Positions 1 to 10,394 are shown, numbered from the stretch's first letter. The stretch: DNA of 64,000 bases from Epiperipatus broadwayi (GCA_028023455.1 JAQFVV010012446.1:808001-872000); one strand, 5' to 3'. Translations and numbers: made by a program. Notes: generated by a model not told the origin, from the sequence alone.

Positions 1-122
1 TCCTAATGGAAAATGAGATGAATCTTCGGTTGCGCATGGGGAGGAAATCTCAGTTCAAGGTGAATTTTTCTGATTGTCTTGGTGGGCCGCATGTGGCCCT
101 CGGGCCACTATTTGCCCACCCC
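1..122. mobile_element. hAT (Charlie-type) transposon terminus, partial
   Basis: The right end finishes in CACCCCTG preceded by a GC-rich block of GGCC and CCGC pairs (85-120), the reverse of the CAGGGGTGGGCAAA ends typical of hAT Charlie-type elements. The rest of the element is outside the window. No open transposase frame is visible in the 100 bases upstream. The assignment rests on terminal sequence only. Confidence 0.5.
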
Positions 123-339
123 TGATCTAGGGTATAACTTCATATGCCAATGACTCTTAGAAATGCAATTTATTTTATTTATTCAGTCACTTTTAAGTTC
201 ATAGTGTTATTTTTATGAGAGGAAGCACTACTTTATTAAATTACTGGTTATCTGTCTGTACTATTGCTAAACGTCAATATATTTAAAAGACTCATAGAAA
301 AGAAACATTATATGTGGATAGTAAAAAGATAATTTTTTT

Positions 340-437
340 AAAACAACCAAGGTAATTTATCATCATCATGTTTTAACATTATCCATCCATTGCACAGCGA
401 AAGTTTCTCCATGTTTAAATCAGTTTCTCTGATGTTT
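340..437 (-). mobile_element. LINE 3' coding tail, part 1 (split by PLE insertion)
   Basis: This stretch and 2065-2350 form one continuous sequence when the palindromic insertion 438-2064 is removed. The joined sequence resembles 8466-8650 plus 9066-9230, another LINE tail. Both look like the extreme C-terminal region of an RTE/CR1-like LINE read on the minus strand. It is heavily frameshifted. Confidence 0.5.
421..437. repeat. Left target-site duplication of the palindromic PLE
   Basis: Seventeen bases beginning CAGTTTCTCTGAT recur at 2065-2081 with one mismatch and bound the palindrome. Removing one copy and the insert restores a sequence similar to the LINE tail at 8466-8650. Confidence 0.7.
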
Positions 438-779
438 TTCTGAAGGTTTGTGATGATGGTGTTCTAGCTGTATTTTTATATTGGACTATTTCCATCATCT
501 AATATGTGTGTTGAATGTCTTTAGAAAAGTTTAATTTTAGTTAAATATTCCAAATGTATTCAACCTGTTTGTAATATCACAGCAAACAGGTTAGTATATG
601 CACCAACTGTTAGTAATATCACAGCAAACAAATGTTAGTAATATCACAGCAGACAGGTTAGTATATGCACTAACTGTTAGTAATATCACAGCAAACAGGT
701 TAGTATATGCACAACATTTTGAGAGGTATTTTTCTCCCCTCTTCTTCAGGTGTTGCTGGCCTGACCAGTGACAGTACTA

Positions 780-860
780 GCATGGGATTCGAACCTGGGT
801 CCTTAGATTCTTGATTATTGAAATTTAAGGTAATGCTCTAACCAACTGAGCCATCCTGCC
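780..860 (-). repeat. tRNA-like block (A and B boxes), copy 1
   Basis: On the minus strand it reads GGCAGGATGGCTCAGTTGG (A-box region) through GGTTCGAATCCC (B box). A CCTTA/TAAGG stem sits in the anticodon-arm position with an abnormally long loop of about 20 nt. The 3' half of the acceptor stem does not pair, so this is a tRNA-derived repeat and not a tRNA gene. Confidence 0.6.
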
Positions 861-1120
861 AAAGGCAACAGTATGTAGTAATTTCATATACTTATCTATG
901 AATTTCCTCCTGATTTCTCCACTTTTTCCTCAGAGCAAAGTTGATTAGTGGTTTCCATACATTATGTATAGTCACACTAAGTTAGCTTATGGGGTATCAC
1001 AGCAAACAGGTTAGTATATGCACAACATTTTGAGAGGTATTTTTCTCATGCACAACATTTTGAGAGGTATTTTTCTCCCCTCTTCTTCAGGTGTTGCTGG
1101 CCTGACCAGTGACAGTACTA

Positions 1121-1201
1121 GCATGGGATTCAAACCTGGGTCCTTAGATTCTTGATTATTGAAATTTAAGGTAATGCTCTAACCAACTGAGCCATCCTGC
1201 C
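1121..1201 (-). repeat. tRNA-like block, copy 2
   Basis: This is a direct duplicate of the block at 780-860 within the same palindrome arm. Its B box carries one change (TTTGAATCC in place of TTCGAATCC on the minus strand). Confidence 0.6.
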
Positions 1202-1232
1202 AAAGGCAACAGTATGTACTAATTTCATATAC

Positions 1233-1435
1233 TTATCTATGAATTTCCTCTTGATTTCTCCACTTTTTCCTCAGAGCAAAGTTGATTAGTGGTTTCCATA
1301 CATTATGTATAGTCACACTAGGTTGGCTTATGGGATTTTTTGCCACTGTCATGTGAGCAGCTTCTTTAAATTTTCTTCTTTGTACCTTTTCTTCTTTATC
1401 CAATATTTTTGTATTTTGCCAATCAAACAGACCAT
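1233..1435 (-). pseudogene. PLE GIY-YIG endonuclease C-terminus, left arm copy
   Basis: The minus-strand frame is the mirror image of the plus-strand frame at 1449-1651. It has an R-K-F-K-E-A helix followed by NPISQPS and W-K-P-L, the usual tail of PLE GIY-YIG (Uri-type) domains. It has no catalytic GIY or YIG motif in frame, so it is only the distal part of the domain. It starts in the palindrome centre, so no true start codon is implied. Confidence 0.55.
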
Positions 1436-1448
1436 GTATGGACCAATG

Positions 1449-1651
1449 AACATACGTTCGATTCGGAAAATACAAAAATATTGGATAAAGAAGAAAAGGT
1501 ACAAAGAAGAAAATTTAAAGAAGCTTCTCACATGACAGTGGCAAAAAATCTCATAAGCCAACCTAGTGTGACTATACATAATGTATGGAAACCACTAATC
1601 AACTTTGCTCTGAGGAAAAAATGGGGAAATCAGGAGGAAACTCATGGATAA
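1449..1651 (+). pseudogene. PLE GIY-YIG endonuclease C-terminus, right arm copy
   Basis: The frame contains TKILDKEEKVQRRKFKEA, then SQPSVTIHNVWKPLI, and ends at a TAA at 1649-1651. In PLEs the segment after YIG carries an Arg-Lys-x-x-Glu-Ala helix and an asparagine/proline-rich tail like this one. It is truncated at its N-terminus by the palindrome centre. The function is inferred from the motif pattern; the left-arm copy differs at a handful of residues, so the arms have diverged a little since they formed. Confidence 0.55.
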
Positions 1652-1682
1652 GTATATGAAATTACTACATACTGTTGCCTTT

Positions 1683-1762
1683 GGCAGGATGGCTGTTGGT
1701 TAGAGCGTTACCTCAAATTTCAATAATCAAGAATCTAAGGACCCAGGTTCGAATCCCATGCT
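1683..1762 (+). repeat. tRNA-like block, copy 3 (right arm)
   Basis: This is the mirror copy in the right arm. It has an intact B box (GGTTCGAATCCC) but its A box has lost two bases (GGCTGTTGG). It is followed at 1790-1825 by CTGAAGAGGGGAG-loop-CCTCTCGAAAC, a CTGA-hairpin-GAAAC module. Confidence 0.6.
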
Positions 1763-2064
1763 AGTAGTCACTGGTCAGGCCAGCAACACCTGAAGAGGGG
1801 AGAAAAATACCTCTCGAAACATTGTGCATATACTAACCTGTTTGCTGTGATATTACTAACAGTTAGTGCATATACTAACCTGTTTGCTGTGATATTACTA
1901 ACATTTGTTTGCTGTGATATTACTAACAGTTGGTGCATATACTAACCTGTTTGCTGTGATATTACTAACAATTGAATACATTTGGAATATTTAACTAAAA
2001 TTAAACTTTTCTAAAGACATTCAACACACATATTAGATGATGGAAATAGTCCAATATAAAAATA

Positions 2065-2350
2065 CAGTTTCTCTGATCTTTAGCCTCTCATTTCCACATC
2101 ATACCAGCAAACTCTCTTATTCATTCATACATTACACATCTGGTCTCTTCTAGGGTCTTATATAATTTCTTAGGATCTAATTTAAGATTTTAACTGTCTA
2201 CCTATTGTCATTTCTTCTGGCAGTATGTTAGCCCACCTCTTTAGTCTTTTAAATTCTTTCAATGTTCGTAAGATCTGTTTGTTCTCTCATCTATATATTT
2301 TATTTTTGATCCCTTTTTGTTGAATGGCTTCAAGTCTTTGTACAACTTTA
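2065..2350 (-). mobile_element. LINE 3' coding tail, part 2
   Basis: This continues 340-437 beyond the PLE insertion; 2065-2081 is the right target duplication. Minus-strand fragments read LYKDLKPFNKKGSKIKY and EFAGMMWK, the kind of sequence found at the end of RTE/CR1-type LINE ORF2 proteins. It carries several frameshifts and stops. It is homologous to 9066-9230. Confidence 0.45.
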
Positions 2351-3210
2351 AAAAGTGTGATGAATGTTTAAATAAAACAAATATTTTTATATTTAATTGT
2401 GTAGTGATGTAACTAATTTATTTCTTGAAATTCATTGATTCATCTATCTAATAAAAAAGAGTGAACATTAAAAAATTTTTAAAAAACAAAATTTTAATGT
2501 TTTTAAATTCATATTACAAGTTCTTAGCTACATGTTTCATGTACTAAAAATTAAAGTAATTTTGATATCTCTTAGATATATTGATACTTACAGATAATCC
2601 CAGATACCAAGGTTGTAACGGCTAAATAAAGATCAAATTAAACATTTACGATATTGTAAAAAGGAGAATAATTACCTTTTTTTTTTAATTATTAGAATAA
2701 TTAAATACAGATGCTTAATTAGACTTTTCCTATTTTTTAAAAAAAGACTCCCATGTGTTTAGTAATGTTAACGTAATTGTGCAGTATGATTTGTAATTTT
2801 ACAGCTTTATTCAAAATTAATTTAGAGCTAAATAAAGTTATAGGTTACCATTAGACTTTTCCTCCCCCCCCCCCCAAGATTAGAAAGTTATGCCGGACTA
2901 ATATGTAAGTGATATTTCACAGCAGGTCTAATACATAAGTACCTAAAAAAGTATGAGGATATTACATATTTTCTATGGTCTTCGTTTTATTTAAATATTG
3001 AATCTATGACCTTAAAGAATAATTAATTTTAATAATTTATACTATATTTATTGCTATTTTTTAAAGTTAGCAGGAATTTATAATCGATGCATTAAATATT
3101 TTTTAATATCCATAATAAATCTTGGTGTCCAGGATTATCCATGAATATCAAGATATCTTGCTTTTTTTTATTATTATTAGATTCAGAAGCAATCTATATA
3201 TATAGTCAAC
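2351..3210. other. Gene-less AT-rich flank
   Basis: No gene is seen. It contains a poly-C run of about 14 bases near 2862-2876 and simple A/T tracts. Confidence 0.6.
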
Positions 3211-3214
3211 CACT

Positions 3215-3775
3215 CCCTCTAACAATTTTTTTCAGCAACCTTATCTTATGAATAGTCTGAATTTAATGGCATGGATACAAGATAATTTCTTGTCCATATG
3301 CTGTAAAATTGTTATATAAATTGGAGTCCAAACTTATTCAAACAAGGAGTGTGAAATTTAAATTTAGAAATGATCTTAAATTGCTCATAAATTATCATGT
3401 GAAAGATTAATGCATTAGTCATTTTAAAGTATGCAATCTACTATATGTAAATATATAATAGACCCAATGCATATCACTTATTGAAAATTCAAATATAAAA
3501 TATCACTCACTCTCCCCTAACACTATCTTGTGAGTAAAGATAAAATCTGAATTTAACAGCAGACGAGTAGTCTCTTGTCTATATGTCACAAAGTTGTTAT
3601 ATAAATTGAATGAACAACTTGAGATCATTGCTAATTTAAATTTCATGCTCCTTATTTGAATAAGTCTGGATTTCAATCTGTATAACAACTTTGAGGATAT
3701 TGACAAGAGGTTGTCTCGTCTATGCTGATAAATTCAGATTTTATCTTTATTCACAAGGTAGCGCTGCTGAAAAAG
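3215..3775. repeat. Three related repeat units, two in inverted orientation
   Basis: A unit of about 130 bp (3215-3350) recurs at 3500-3625 in the same orientation and at 3640-3765 inverted. The last two face each other and could fold as a hairpin. Shared landmarks are a TATCTT(A/G)TGA block, GAATTTAA and GTTGTTATATAAATTG. No coding content is recognised. Confidence 0.6.
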
Positions 3776-4580
3776 TGTAGCATTTAAGTGCTTGAATACA
3801 ATTATTTTTTAATTACATTATAAACTCTTATGGTTATTGTTCTAATTTAAAGTTGCTTTTGTTTACTTTCTTCATAAATGTTTCCTATAATTAATTAAAA
3901 TATTTATAGGCATTTGCAAAAAAATTATTTCTAGTTACGTTTTTTTTTAATTCTTACTAACCTATCGTTTACAGGACTGCGGTATATTTAATTTAAAAGC
4001 AAATTTTATCTCTATTAATTCAGTAATAAAGAGAAGTTTTATCACCGAGTTAATACACAAAGAGAGTCTTTTGATGTGTTTATTGTAAATGTGACATTGA
4101 AAGCAATACCAAAAAATATTTTTTATGATTGTTATATTTATATACAAATGAGATTACAAATAAAAATAATATCAAAATATTTATTGGATCTTATTACAAT
4201 AACAACAATATATCTACAACAGATAAAATAGTTTGCCATCATTATAATTAGCAGAATTACAAAGTGCTCAGCCGTTGTGTGTAAGAACCAGTGATTCAAA
4301 GAAATGCCATGATTTCTTATAAAACTTAACATTTCCAACTATGTTGGCTTGCCTCATGAAAGATGTATTTGCTAATAGAAGCTCCCTATTCTAAGCTTGT
4401 GCATGCCTGACTTCATTCTATGCATTACTATCAGGGTATTAGTCCATGAAATTTGACTAAATAACTTTGTTGTTTTACTCTCAAATGGACCTCTTCACAA
4501 TCAACTCTCCCCATCTCACTATAAATAATTAGATTTATTGACTTAGTTATATGATTGGCCTGCTTATGTCATTGAGCACT
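3776..4580. other. Gene-less AT-rich flank
   Basis: Only short random-looking frames are present. Nothing is recognised. Confidence 0.5.
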
Positions 4581-4583
4581 TGT

Positions 4584-4992
4584 TTACAAAATTAATGTTT
4601 GATTGGTCATCTGTATTGTATACCAAATCTGATATAGATATCTCTGTAGTTTGGATAAGTTCATTATTGCAGGCAAGGTTATGACAAATTCATAACATTT
4701 CCTCATCTTGGTTGAAGTTAGCTTTGGAATACATAATCTTTGAATAAGCTGATGAATATTTAGGTGTTTTCTTGCTTCATTTTTTTGACTGGTCTGGTTT
4801 CTACAGATCTTGCAGTTGTATTCTGTTTGGCTTATCATTTGATCTGGTAGGTCCATTCTCGGTGTGTGGTGGTTCTTCATCCCTCAATTGATCATTGTGG
4901 TCTAGTCTATCAAATTTTGGAGAAACATTATATGCAGATCTTTTGCGTTCATAATTATTCCTGGAATCCATTTGATGGAATATAGTACACAA
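4584..4992 (-). pseudogene. Unclassified remnant with one C2H2-like finger
   Basis: Two overlapping minus-strand frames (4801-4992 and 4584-4880) look like one frameshifted coding remnant. The second contains C-K-I-C, twelve residues, then H-L-N-I-H, which fits a CX2CX12HX3H zinc finger. The composition (Asn, Gln, Lys, Ser) is unlike the neighbouring low-complexity DNA. It could be a transposon ORF1 or gag-like remnant. No family is recognised. Confidence 0.3.
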
Positions 4993-5352
4993 GTGCTAAT
5001 TGCATTTTATCATTTGTGTTTTCTATTTCACTATACTGGTCAGGCCTATGACTGATCCTATCCTTTGTTGGCAAGTTTTACCGTGTTGGTGGGCCTTAGC
5101 CTTGATGTCAATATCTAAGCTAAGCCAATAGATGCAGGATTTTAAAGTATTTTCATTCAGATCCAATTCTTAGTACTTGAAAAGTTATCTTAACCTCAAA
5201 TAGAGATGGACTTTTATTGGAAGTTGTCATTTAAAAAAAAAAAAGCTAACTAAAAAGTAGAAATAAAGAACTATTTTGTTTTGATCAGAGTATGTAAACT
5301 AATAAACATCACATGATCATTTTTTATGCTTGCTCTTAACTGTTATTAAATC

Positions 5353-5499
5353 AGGCAAAACTCTATACGTATTGCCACAAGCCAGAAACTAGTCTGGGGA
5401 TATTGGATGAGTAGGCACTAGATGGGATTTTATGCATAAGCCTTCTGACATCCATTGATTACTCTGGTTTGCACTGAGTATAGAGAGTTTTGCCTATTT
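5353..5499. mobile_element. Family A fold-back MITE, short copy
   Basis: The ends CAGGCAAAACTCTATACG and its reverse near 5485-5499 pair. The interior shares the GAAACTAGTCTGGGGATATTGG and TTATGCATAAGCCTTCTG blocks with the complete copy at 29846-30065. The body is in the opposite orientation relative to the ends, as expected for a palindromic element that has lost part of one arm. Confidence 0.6.
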
Positions 5500-5525
5500 T
5501 AGGAAGTAATATTTTAAGTGCTGGC

Positions 5526-5640
5526 TCTGGCTAAGCATTTATCATAAAGCTTGTAGAGGAATTGGCAATCTTCATTGTTTTTATAACTTACAAGCTTAAG
5601 AGATAGGGTCACATGATCTATAATTCTTATTTTGACTATT
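5526..5640 (+). repeat. Repeat shared with 47110-47235
   Basis: CTGGCTAAGCATTTATCA through CTTATTTTGACTATTT matches the right direct repeat of the hammerhead-bearing element at 46.7-47.2 kb at most positions. It lacks the hammerhead core, so it is an end fragment of the same family. Confidence 0.6.
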
Positions 5641-5798
5641 TAAATGTAAATAGACTCTGTATTCTTAGGTTTTTAAAATATTAGCTTAGGAAGAGATTCA
5701 GAGAAACAATTTACACTTTCTTGTAGAAAAAGAGAATGACAATATATAATTATTAAATATAAATAATCATACACACATAAGTTGTTGGGTTTTTTTTT

Positions 5799-5879
5799 CA
5801 TATGTCAAATGCATAACCGGGAAGGGAAGCGAACTCGGGTCAGCTATGCGAATCACTAGGCCACCAACGCTTGACAACA
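5799..5879 (-). repeat. tRNA-Gly-like SINE, diverged copy
   Basis: The minus strand reads GCGTTGGTGGCCTAGTG (A box) and GAGTTCGCTTCCC (degenerate B box), then a short tail into a TGACATATG and A-rich end. The TGACATATG tail is shared with 19314-19394, which shows a mobile family. The anticodon arm is deleted. Confidence 0.6.
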
Positions 5880-8460
5880 CAAATTGGAAATAAATTTGTC
5901 CCTTTATAATTTTTTTTTTTTTTTTATAAATCCTCTTGATTAGAATAATTATAGGCTTAAAGTAAGGCGAATACAAGAATAAAGAAACTGGAACCAAAGC
6001 AATGGAGAGATATGCTCACATTATTATTTAACATAGTTACATATATAGAAAGGATATTAGCTGAAAGTAGATCATGCGAGTAAAAAAAACAAAACGTAAT
6101 CTCATCAATACATTGAAAGGTTCTAAGAGCAGTTTTTTATTGCTGCGCAAATTCAGTGAGTTGTGTTAAAAAGAACAGCTTCTAAGAATAGTTTGTGTTG
6201 CTAGCCACAGTGATCAATTTCTGGAGTGCGGAAATCATCAAAGTGATTGTGTTAAAACTATCAGAACTGCCCTACCCATAGCCTATACACGATTCAATCA
6301 TTAACTGATACTAAGTCCAGAAATTGTCTCATTGTCTGCAGTCATCAAGCTTACTGACAAAGTAGATTGTTGACATTAAAAAGATAGAAACTAACGTATA
6401 AGAAGTCAAAGCGGATTAATAATATCTAAGAACTTAATCTTAACTGGATCAAAAACAAGCATAATATAGGTCAATTTCAGAATCACAGACTGCTAGGCTT
6501 ACAATTTAAAATAAATTTGCAGTTATCAAAAAAAAACGCAGCAAAATATTTTTAACTATATACATGTGTAAATAGGTCTCAATATTTAATAAGTTTTATT
6601 ATTGTATTATATATATGTAATTACTAATACGGGAAGAATGTATATATATTCTATGTTGATTGTTATTTGTATTTTATTTATGAAATAATTGTGTAAAAAT
6701 GGAATGTATGTTAGAAATGAAGGGCTTGTGTATAAACAGGTGATTAATGCCCGCGTCATAATTAAACTTTAATTTTCAAAATAATTAGCCCCCGCAAAAT
6801 CATAATTTATATCTGCCTATATAAAATTAATATTTAAAATGATGCCATTTAAGATTTTTAAATAATTTTTGTTATACAGTATAAATTATTTACTTATCTG
6901 AGTCAATCTTATCTCATTAGTTTCATTCCAAATGCAAGCAACTTGCTCTTAATCCCGAGAAATCATGTTCTGAACTGAAGGGGGGGGGTGCTGAGGCATT
7001 AACGGTCCAAATTTGGGATAGTGTTGCTTCAGGTATCCATTTGAAATGAAAGCGGCACTCAAAGGTATGGTGTAGTTTGAGGCCCATATATATCATAAAA
7101 AAATACGAAGAGAATTGAGTTCAACTCTGGAGGAAAAGTTTGCTCTAAAGTGATTAGGAAATATAAAGGTCTCTTTATACATTAGTTACATAAGTGATAA
7201 CATAGTTCTAGCATCAGCAGCAGAATCAGTCAATTAAATCTAATTAAAAAACATTTATTACTACCCTGTTTTACAATGGGAAAGAAAATAGTATTGAAAT
7301 AGATGGCTGCCTCATTATGCTACATTAAGGGAATTTATTTATATGCACGGACTTATTCATCATCTGTTTGTGTCGTTAATGTAAAGAACATCCAGATTCT
7401 TGATACCTATATATGCACAAACTGTATACATATACTGAAATAATATATTTTTATAATGTTAGTTTATATATACTAGATTTATAAAGAGTGATCGATTTAT
7501 TAATCAAATATTATTTTAGATATCAAAAAAAATATCGAATGATTCCATAAAAATCATATATCCATACATTGCATAGGGTTTAAATCTACGAGTACTGTAA
7601 TGTCAAAAAAAATTGATATTGTGCGAAAATAACATCAGGAAATTGTAGAAAAGTAAAAAAAAATACATAGGATATAACAATATACTATATTATTTAAGCA
7701 TTTCACAAATGATACATTCAAAATAATAAGGCATAACATAATCCCATTTCATATAATGCTTACACAATGCTGTTCAGCAGCAAATTCTTTTTTGTAACCA
7801 CTATTACGCCATCTAGTGTAAGTTTTAGTAAGCAATAGATGGTAGTTCTTAATAAATTCCTATCAGTGCTTCCCTATTGAACATCCCTAAAGTGAAAAGC
7901 TTTGGATCAGTGCAGCTGAATTTTTTGGATCTAATGAACAATCGTCTTTTACTTCTTCATTTTACTATTAAGCTGTCAGCATAAATTGACAAACAGTTTA
8001 ATATTTTTAATCTAAGCCAACTTGTTTGCATAGATCTGAAACCTGTTCAATATATTTATACTATGATACTCTTTTAACTATAGACATCTTTATGCTTTGG
8101 CTATGATTTACATAAAACCAATAAGAAATCGCATGTCCCTATGAAAACCATAAGCTAGAAACTAGTATGGGAATGCTGAATAGGAGAGCACTGGGTAGGG
8201 ATTAAGCAACTTCATCTGGCAAAATAAACATCAGTGACAATTAGTTTAAATCCTTCCAAATTTATCTAATTTACATATTAATCAAATGAAAAACCAATAA
8301 GTAAAACAATATTAAAATTTACGATATAATTCTAAATATTAATGTACAAGTAAGTGGTATGGCCTAGACATGATTTTAGGCAATAGTTTATATATAGTAA
8401 TTTTTATATCAGAGCAACAATTTGACGCAGTGATATTCTCATACCCTTGAACTAGCTTAC
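5880..8460. other. Gene-less AT-rich flank
   Basis: No coding region is recognised. It holds a G run at 6979-6987 and, at 7795-7860, a short copy of the GCCATCTAGTG repeat that is expanded at 17.2-18.3 kb. A diverged piece of MITE family A lies at 8110-8215. Confidence 0.5.
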
Positions 8461-8465
8461 TTCCT

Positions 8466-8648
8466 ATGGGTTATTTCATTTTAAATGTTCATATTTGTCT
8501 TCATTTTCAACCATTATCAATCCATTGTAGGATAAAGATCTTTCATTTAATCCCTTGGCCTCTCTTCTCCATATCACACAACAAACTTACTTATTTCATC
8601 CAACCATCTTGCACATGGTTTCTAGATCTTTTACAATCTCTTGTTATA
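8466..8648 (-). mobile_element. LINE 3' coding tail, part 1
   Basis: This is homologous to 340-437 plus 2065-2160. On the minus strand it reads as a decayed LINE ORF2 C-terminus with RW/W-M-K spaced like the usual RPxxRWxD segment. It continues at 9066 after an insertion. Confidence 0.45.
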
Positions 8649-9067
8649 CATTAAATATCGGCCTTTTACAGCTATTGTGCATGCGCTTTTATGAGTGTTA
8701 AATAATAAATGAATACTTTCACTGCCAATACGAGATATAGCATTTAAGAAAGAATAAAATGAATCCACTTATTCTTTCCGAACCCAAATGTTTATATATG
8801 GGCAAATCTTAAGTACTGGCAAAGAAAGCGTGAAGATAGATCATTCACTTTAAATTACAGTTCGCGTTGTCTGACTGAATGACGTTGACAAAATTACTTA
8901 GAATTTACTAAACGTCACTTTCAAATGAAACTTAAACATATGTAAATAAGCATTTATTTATATAGCGCAATGTTTATAATTGTAATACATTAAATATCTT
9001 TTACAGCTATTGTACATGCGCTTTTATGAGTGTTAAATAATAAATGAATGCTTTCACTGCCAATAAC
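8649..9067. mobile_element. Small element with direct terminal repeats, inside LINE tail
   Basis: About 85 bp beginning ACATTAAATATC and containing CATGCGCTTTTATGAGTGTT occurs at both ends (8649-8740 and 8986-9067), giving an LTR-like layout around about 250 bp. The middle is a diverged copy of the arm of the 11.5-12.6 kb palindrome (GAATGAATCCAC, ATGTTTATATATGGGC, AGCGCAATGTTT). It interrupts a LINE tail whose two halves lie at 8466-8648 and 9066-9230. Confidence 0.6.
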
Positions 9068-9230
9068 TTCAACTGTCTATCTATTATCATCTTCACCAAC
9101 AACATATACAGTCAAGTTCCATTTTAGTATCTTTTAAATCTTTCAATGATGTTAGTAATTCCTGTTTTCTCCTTCATGCATTTCATTTTTGATCTCTTGT
9201 TATTGGCTAATACACATCTTCCCATATTTC
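9066..9230 (-). mobile_element. LINE 3' coding tail, part 2
   Basis: It aligns with 2183-2340 (AACTGTCTATCTATTATCAT and TTTCATTTTTGATC blocks). It is the second half of the LINE tail split by 8649-9067. Confidence 0.45.
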
Positions 9231-9830
9231 TGGATTTGAAATCTTTGTATAGCGTTTCTGTCTAGTGTCCAAATCCTTAAGTAAGAACTGGTGAAATATG
9301 GATATTAAAAAACTTTTTAAAAAATATGGGCATGAAAGCACTCCATCCAAATTTCATTCCATGATTAATTTAATTTTGAAAATGCTTTCTTTCTTTTTTT
9401 TGAGAAAAGCAATTTAACTTCTCTATATTTTATTTTTACTTTTTATTATAAACGGTTTAAAACTGACTAATAAATAGTATTTTATCCAATTCTTCATAAA
9501 ATGGCAAACCATTAAAAGAAAAGCAGTTGAATGTTTTCAGCACACATGGCTTGGAATCAAAACTGCATAAAACCTGGAGAAAAAAATTTTCAAATTTTAT
9601 GTAAGCTTAGCCTCCGTCTTTCAGGTATCCAATATAGCTAGTTATCCAATTATTGACCAGTAAAACTGCATCTAGCTATTATAAGATCTCTATTTAATCA
9701 GATTGTGCTAACTATAATTAAAAAAATACAACTATATCACAATATAGACTTTCAACCATCCTTAAACTCTCCACACTATCTCATAACACTGATACACATG
9801 ATCACGCACATGTAGAAAAGGTAAATAATC

Positions 9831-9874
9831 ACCAATATACATATTTTGTGTTGAACCAGCACTCATCAGTTGGT
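9831..9874 (-). ncRNA. Hammerhead ribozyme motif, left arm (core G12 lost)
   Basis: Minus strand: stem I ACCAA (9874-9870) pairs with UUGGU (9835-9831). The core CUGAUGA is 9869-9863. Stem II GUG/CAC (9862-9860 and 9850-9848) has a nine-base loop. A two-base-pair stem III and AUA cleavage triplet end at 9836. The GAAA box reads AAAA, so the conserved G12 is missing at 9847, and this copy is predicted to be inactive. Confidence 0.6.
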
Positions 9875-10217
9875 CCAAATCATCATCTCCCACACATATA
9901 GTCAGTTTATATTAAGATAGCAAATCTTCATACTTTAATAGACAGGCTTCAATCTACTCCAACTCTTCAGCCATCCATACTGAAAATCTGATGATGGAAT
10001 GCCCAAATCCTATGCTGATGCCAATGTTATTGTTATGCTCACGTTGATCTCAAGTCACTCTGACCCCTCATATATAGGACTTTATCCATTTAAATACATA
10101 GAAGAGGGATTTGGTCATTCCATCTTGATTTTCCAACAGTATGGATTGTTGAAGTAAATTGAAGCCTGTCCATTGAAGTATGAAGATTTGCTATCTTAAT
10201 ATAAACTGAGCAGTGAC

Positions 10218-10218
<1 letters not shown>

Positions 10219-10251
<33 letters not shown>
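10219..10251. repeat. (TA)n(TG)n microsatellite
   Basis: About ten TA units are followed by about nine TG units within the right arm of the 9.75-10.39 kb inverted repeat. Confidence 0.9.
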
Positions 10252-10267
10252 GGAGATGATGATCTGG

Positions 10268-10311
10268 ATCAACTGATGAGTGCTGGTTCAACATGAAATA
10301 CATATATTGGT
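10268..10311 (+). ncRNA. Hammerhead ribozyme motif, right arm
   Basis: Stem I is AUCAA (10268-10272) with UUGGU (10307-10311), with one G-U pair. The core CUGAUGA is 10273-10279. Stem II is GUG/CAU (10280-10282 and 10292-10294) around a nine-base loop. GAA is 10295-10297. Stem III is A298-U305 and U299-A304 with a four-base loop. The cleavage triplet is AUA, with cleavage predicted after 10306. All core bases are present. Stem II is short and ends in a G-U pair, so activity is uncertain. Confidence 0.6.
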
Positions 10312-10394
10312 GATTATTTATCTTTTCTACATGTGTGTGATCATATGTATCAGTGGTATGAGATAGTGTGGATAGTTGAAGGATGCTTGTAAGT

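Larger units (their letters stand above)
438..2064. mobile_element. Palindromic Penelope-like (PLE) insertion with long inverted arms
   Basis: The left arm (about 468-1435) and right arm (about 1450-2064) are near-perfect reverse complements around a centre near 1445. The left arm also holds an internal direct duplication of about 320 bp (720-1010 versus 1040-1345). Each arm contains, from centre outward, a GIY-YIG C-terminal coding stretch, a tRNA-like block, a CTGAAGA-hairpin-GAAAC module and several copies of a repeat with GTTTGCTGTGATATTAC. The insertion is flanked by a 17-bp direct duplication with one mismatch (421-437 and 2065-2081) and splits a LINE tail. A 30-bp stretch at the left end (438-467) has no mirror on the right, so the ends are asymmetric. 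Inverted dimers, variable long target duplications and a GIY-YIG remnant all fit Penelope-like elements. Confidence 0.7.
9751..10390. mobile_element. Inverted-repeat retrozyme-like element with two hammerhead motifs
   Basis: The left arm (about 9751-9985) and right arm (about 10131-10390) are reverse complements over more than 200 bp with scattered differences, separated by a 145-bp spacer. Each arm carries a hammerhead ribozyme fold pointing away from its own end of the element (minus at 9831-9874, plus at 10268-10311). A (TA)n(TG)n microsatellite at 10219-10251 has expanded only in the right arm. There is no protein coding. The structure is best explained as an inverted dimer of a short ribozyme-bearing repeat. 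Confidence 0.65.

Noticed and set aside
780-860. Functional tRNA gene with an intron
   Set aside because: Despite A and B boxes, the acceptor stem is absent and the block is repeated inside a palindromic mobile element.
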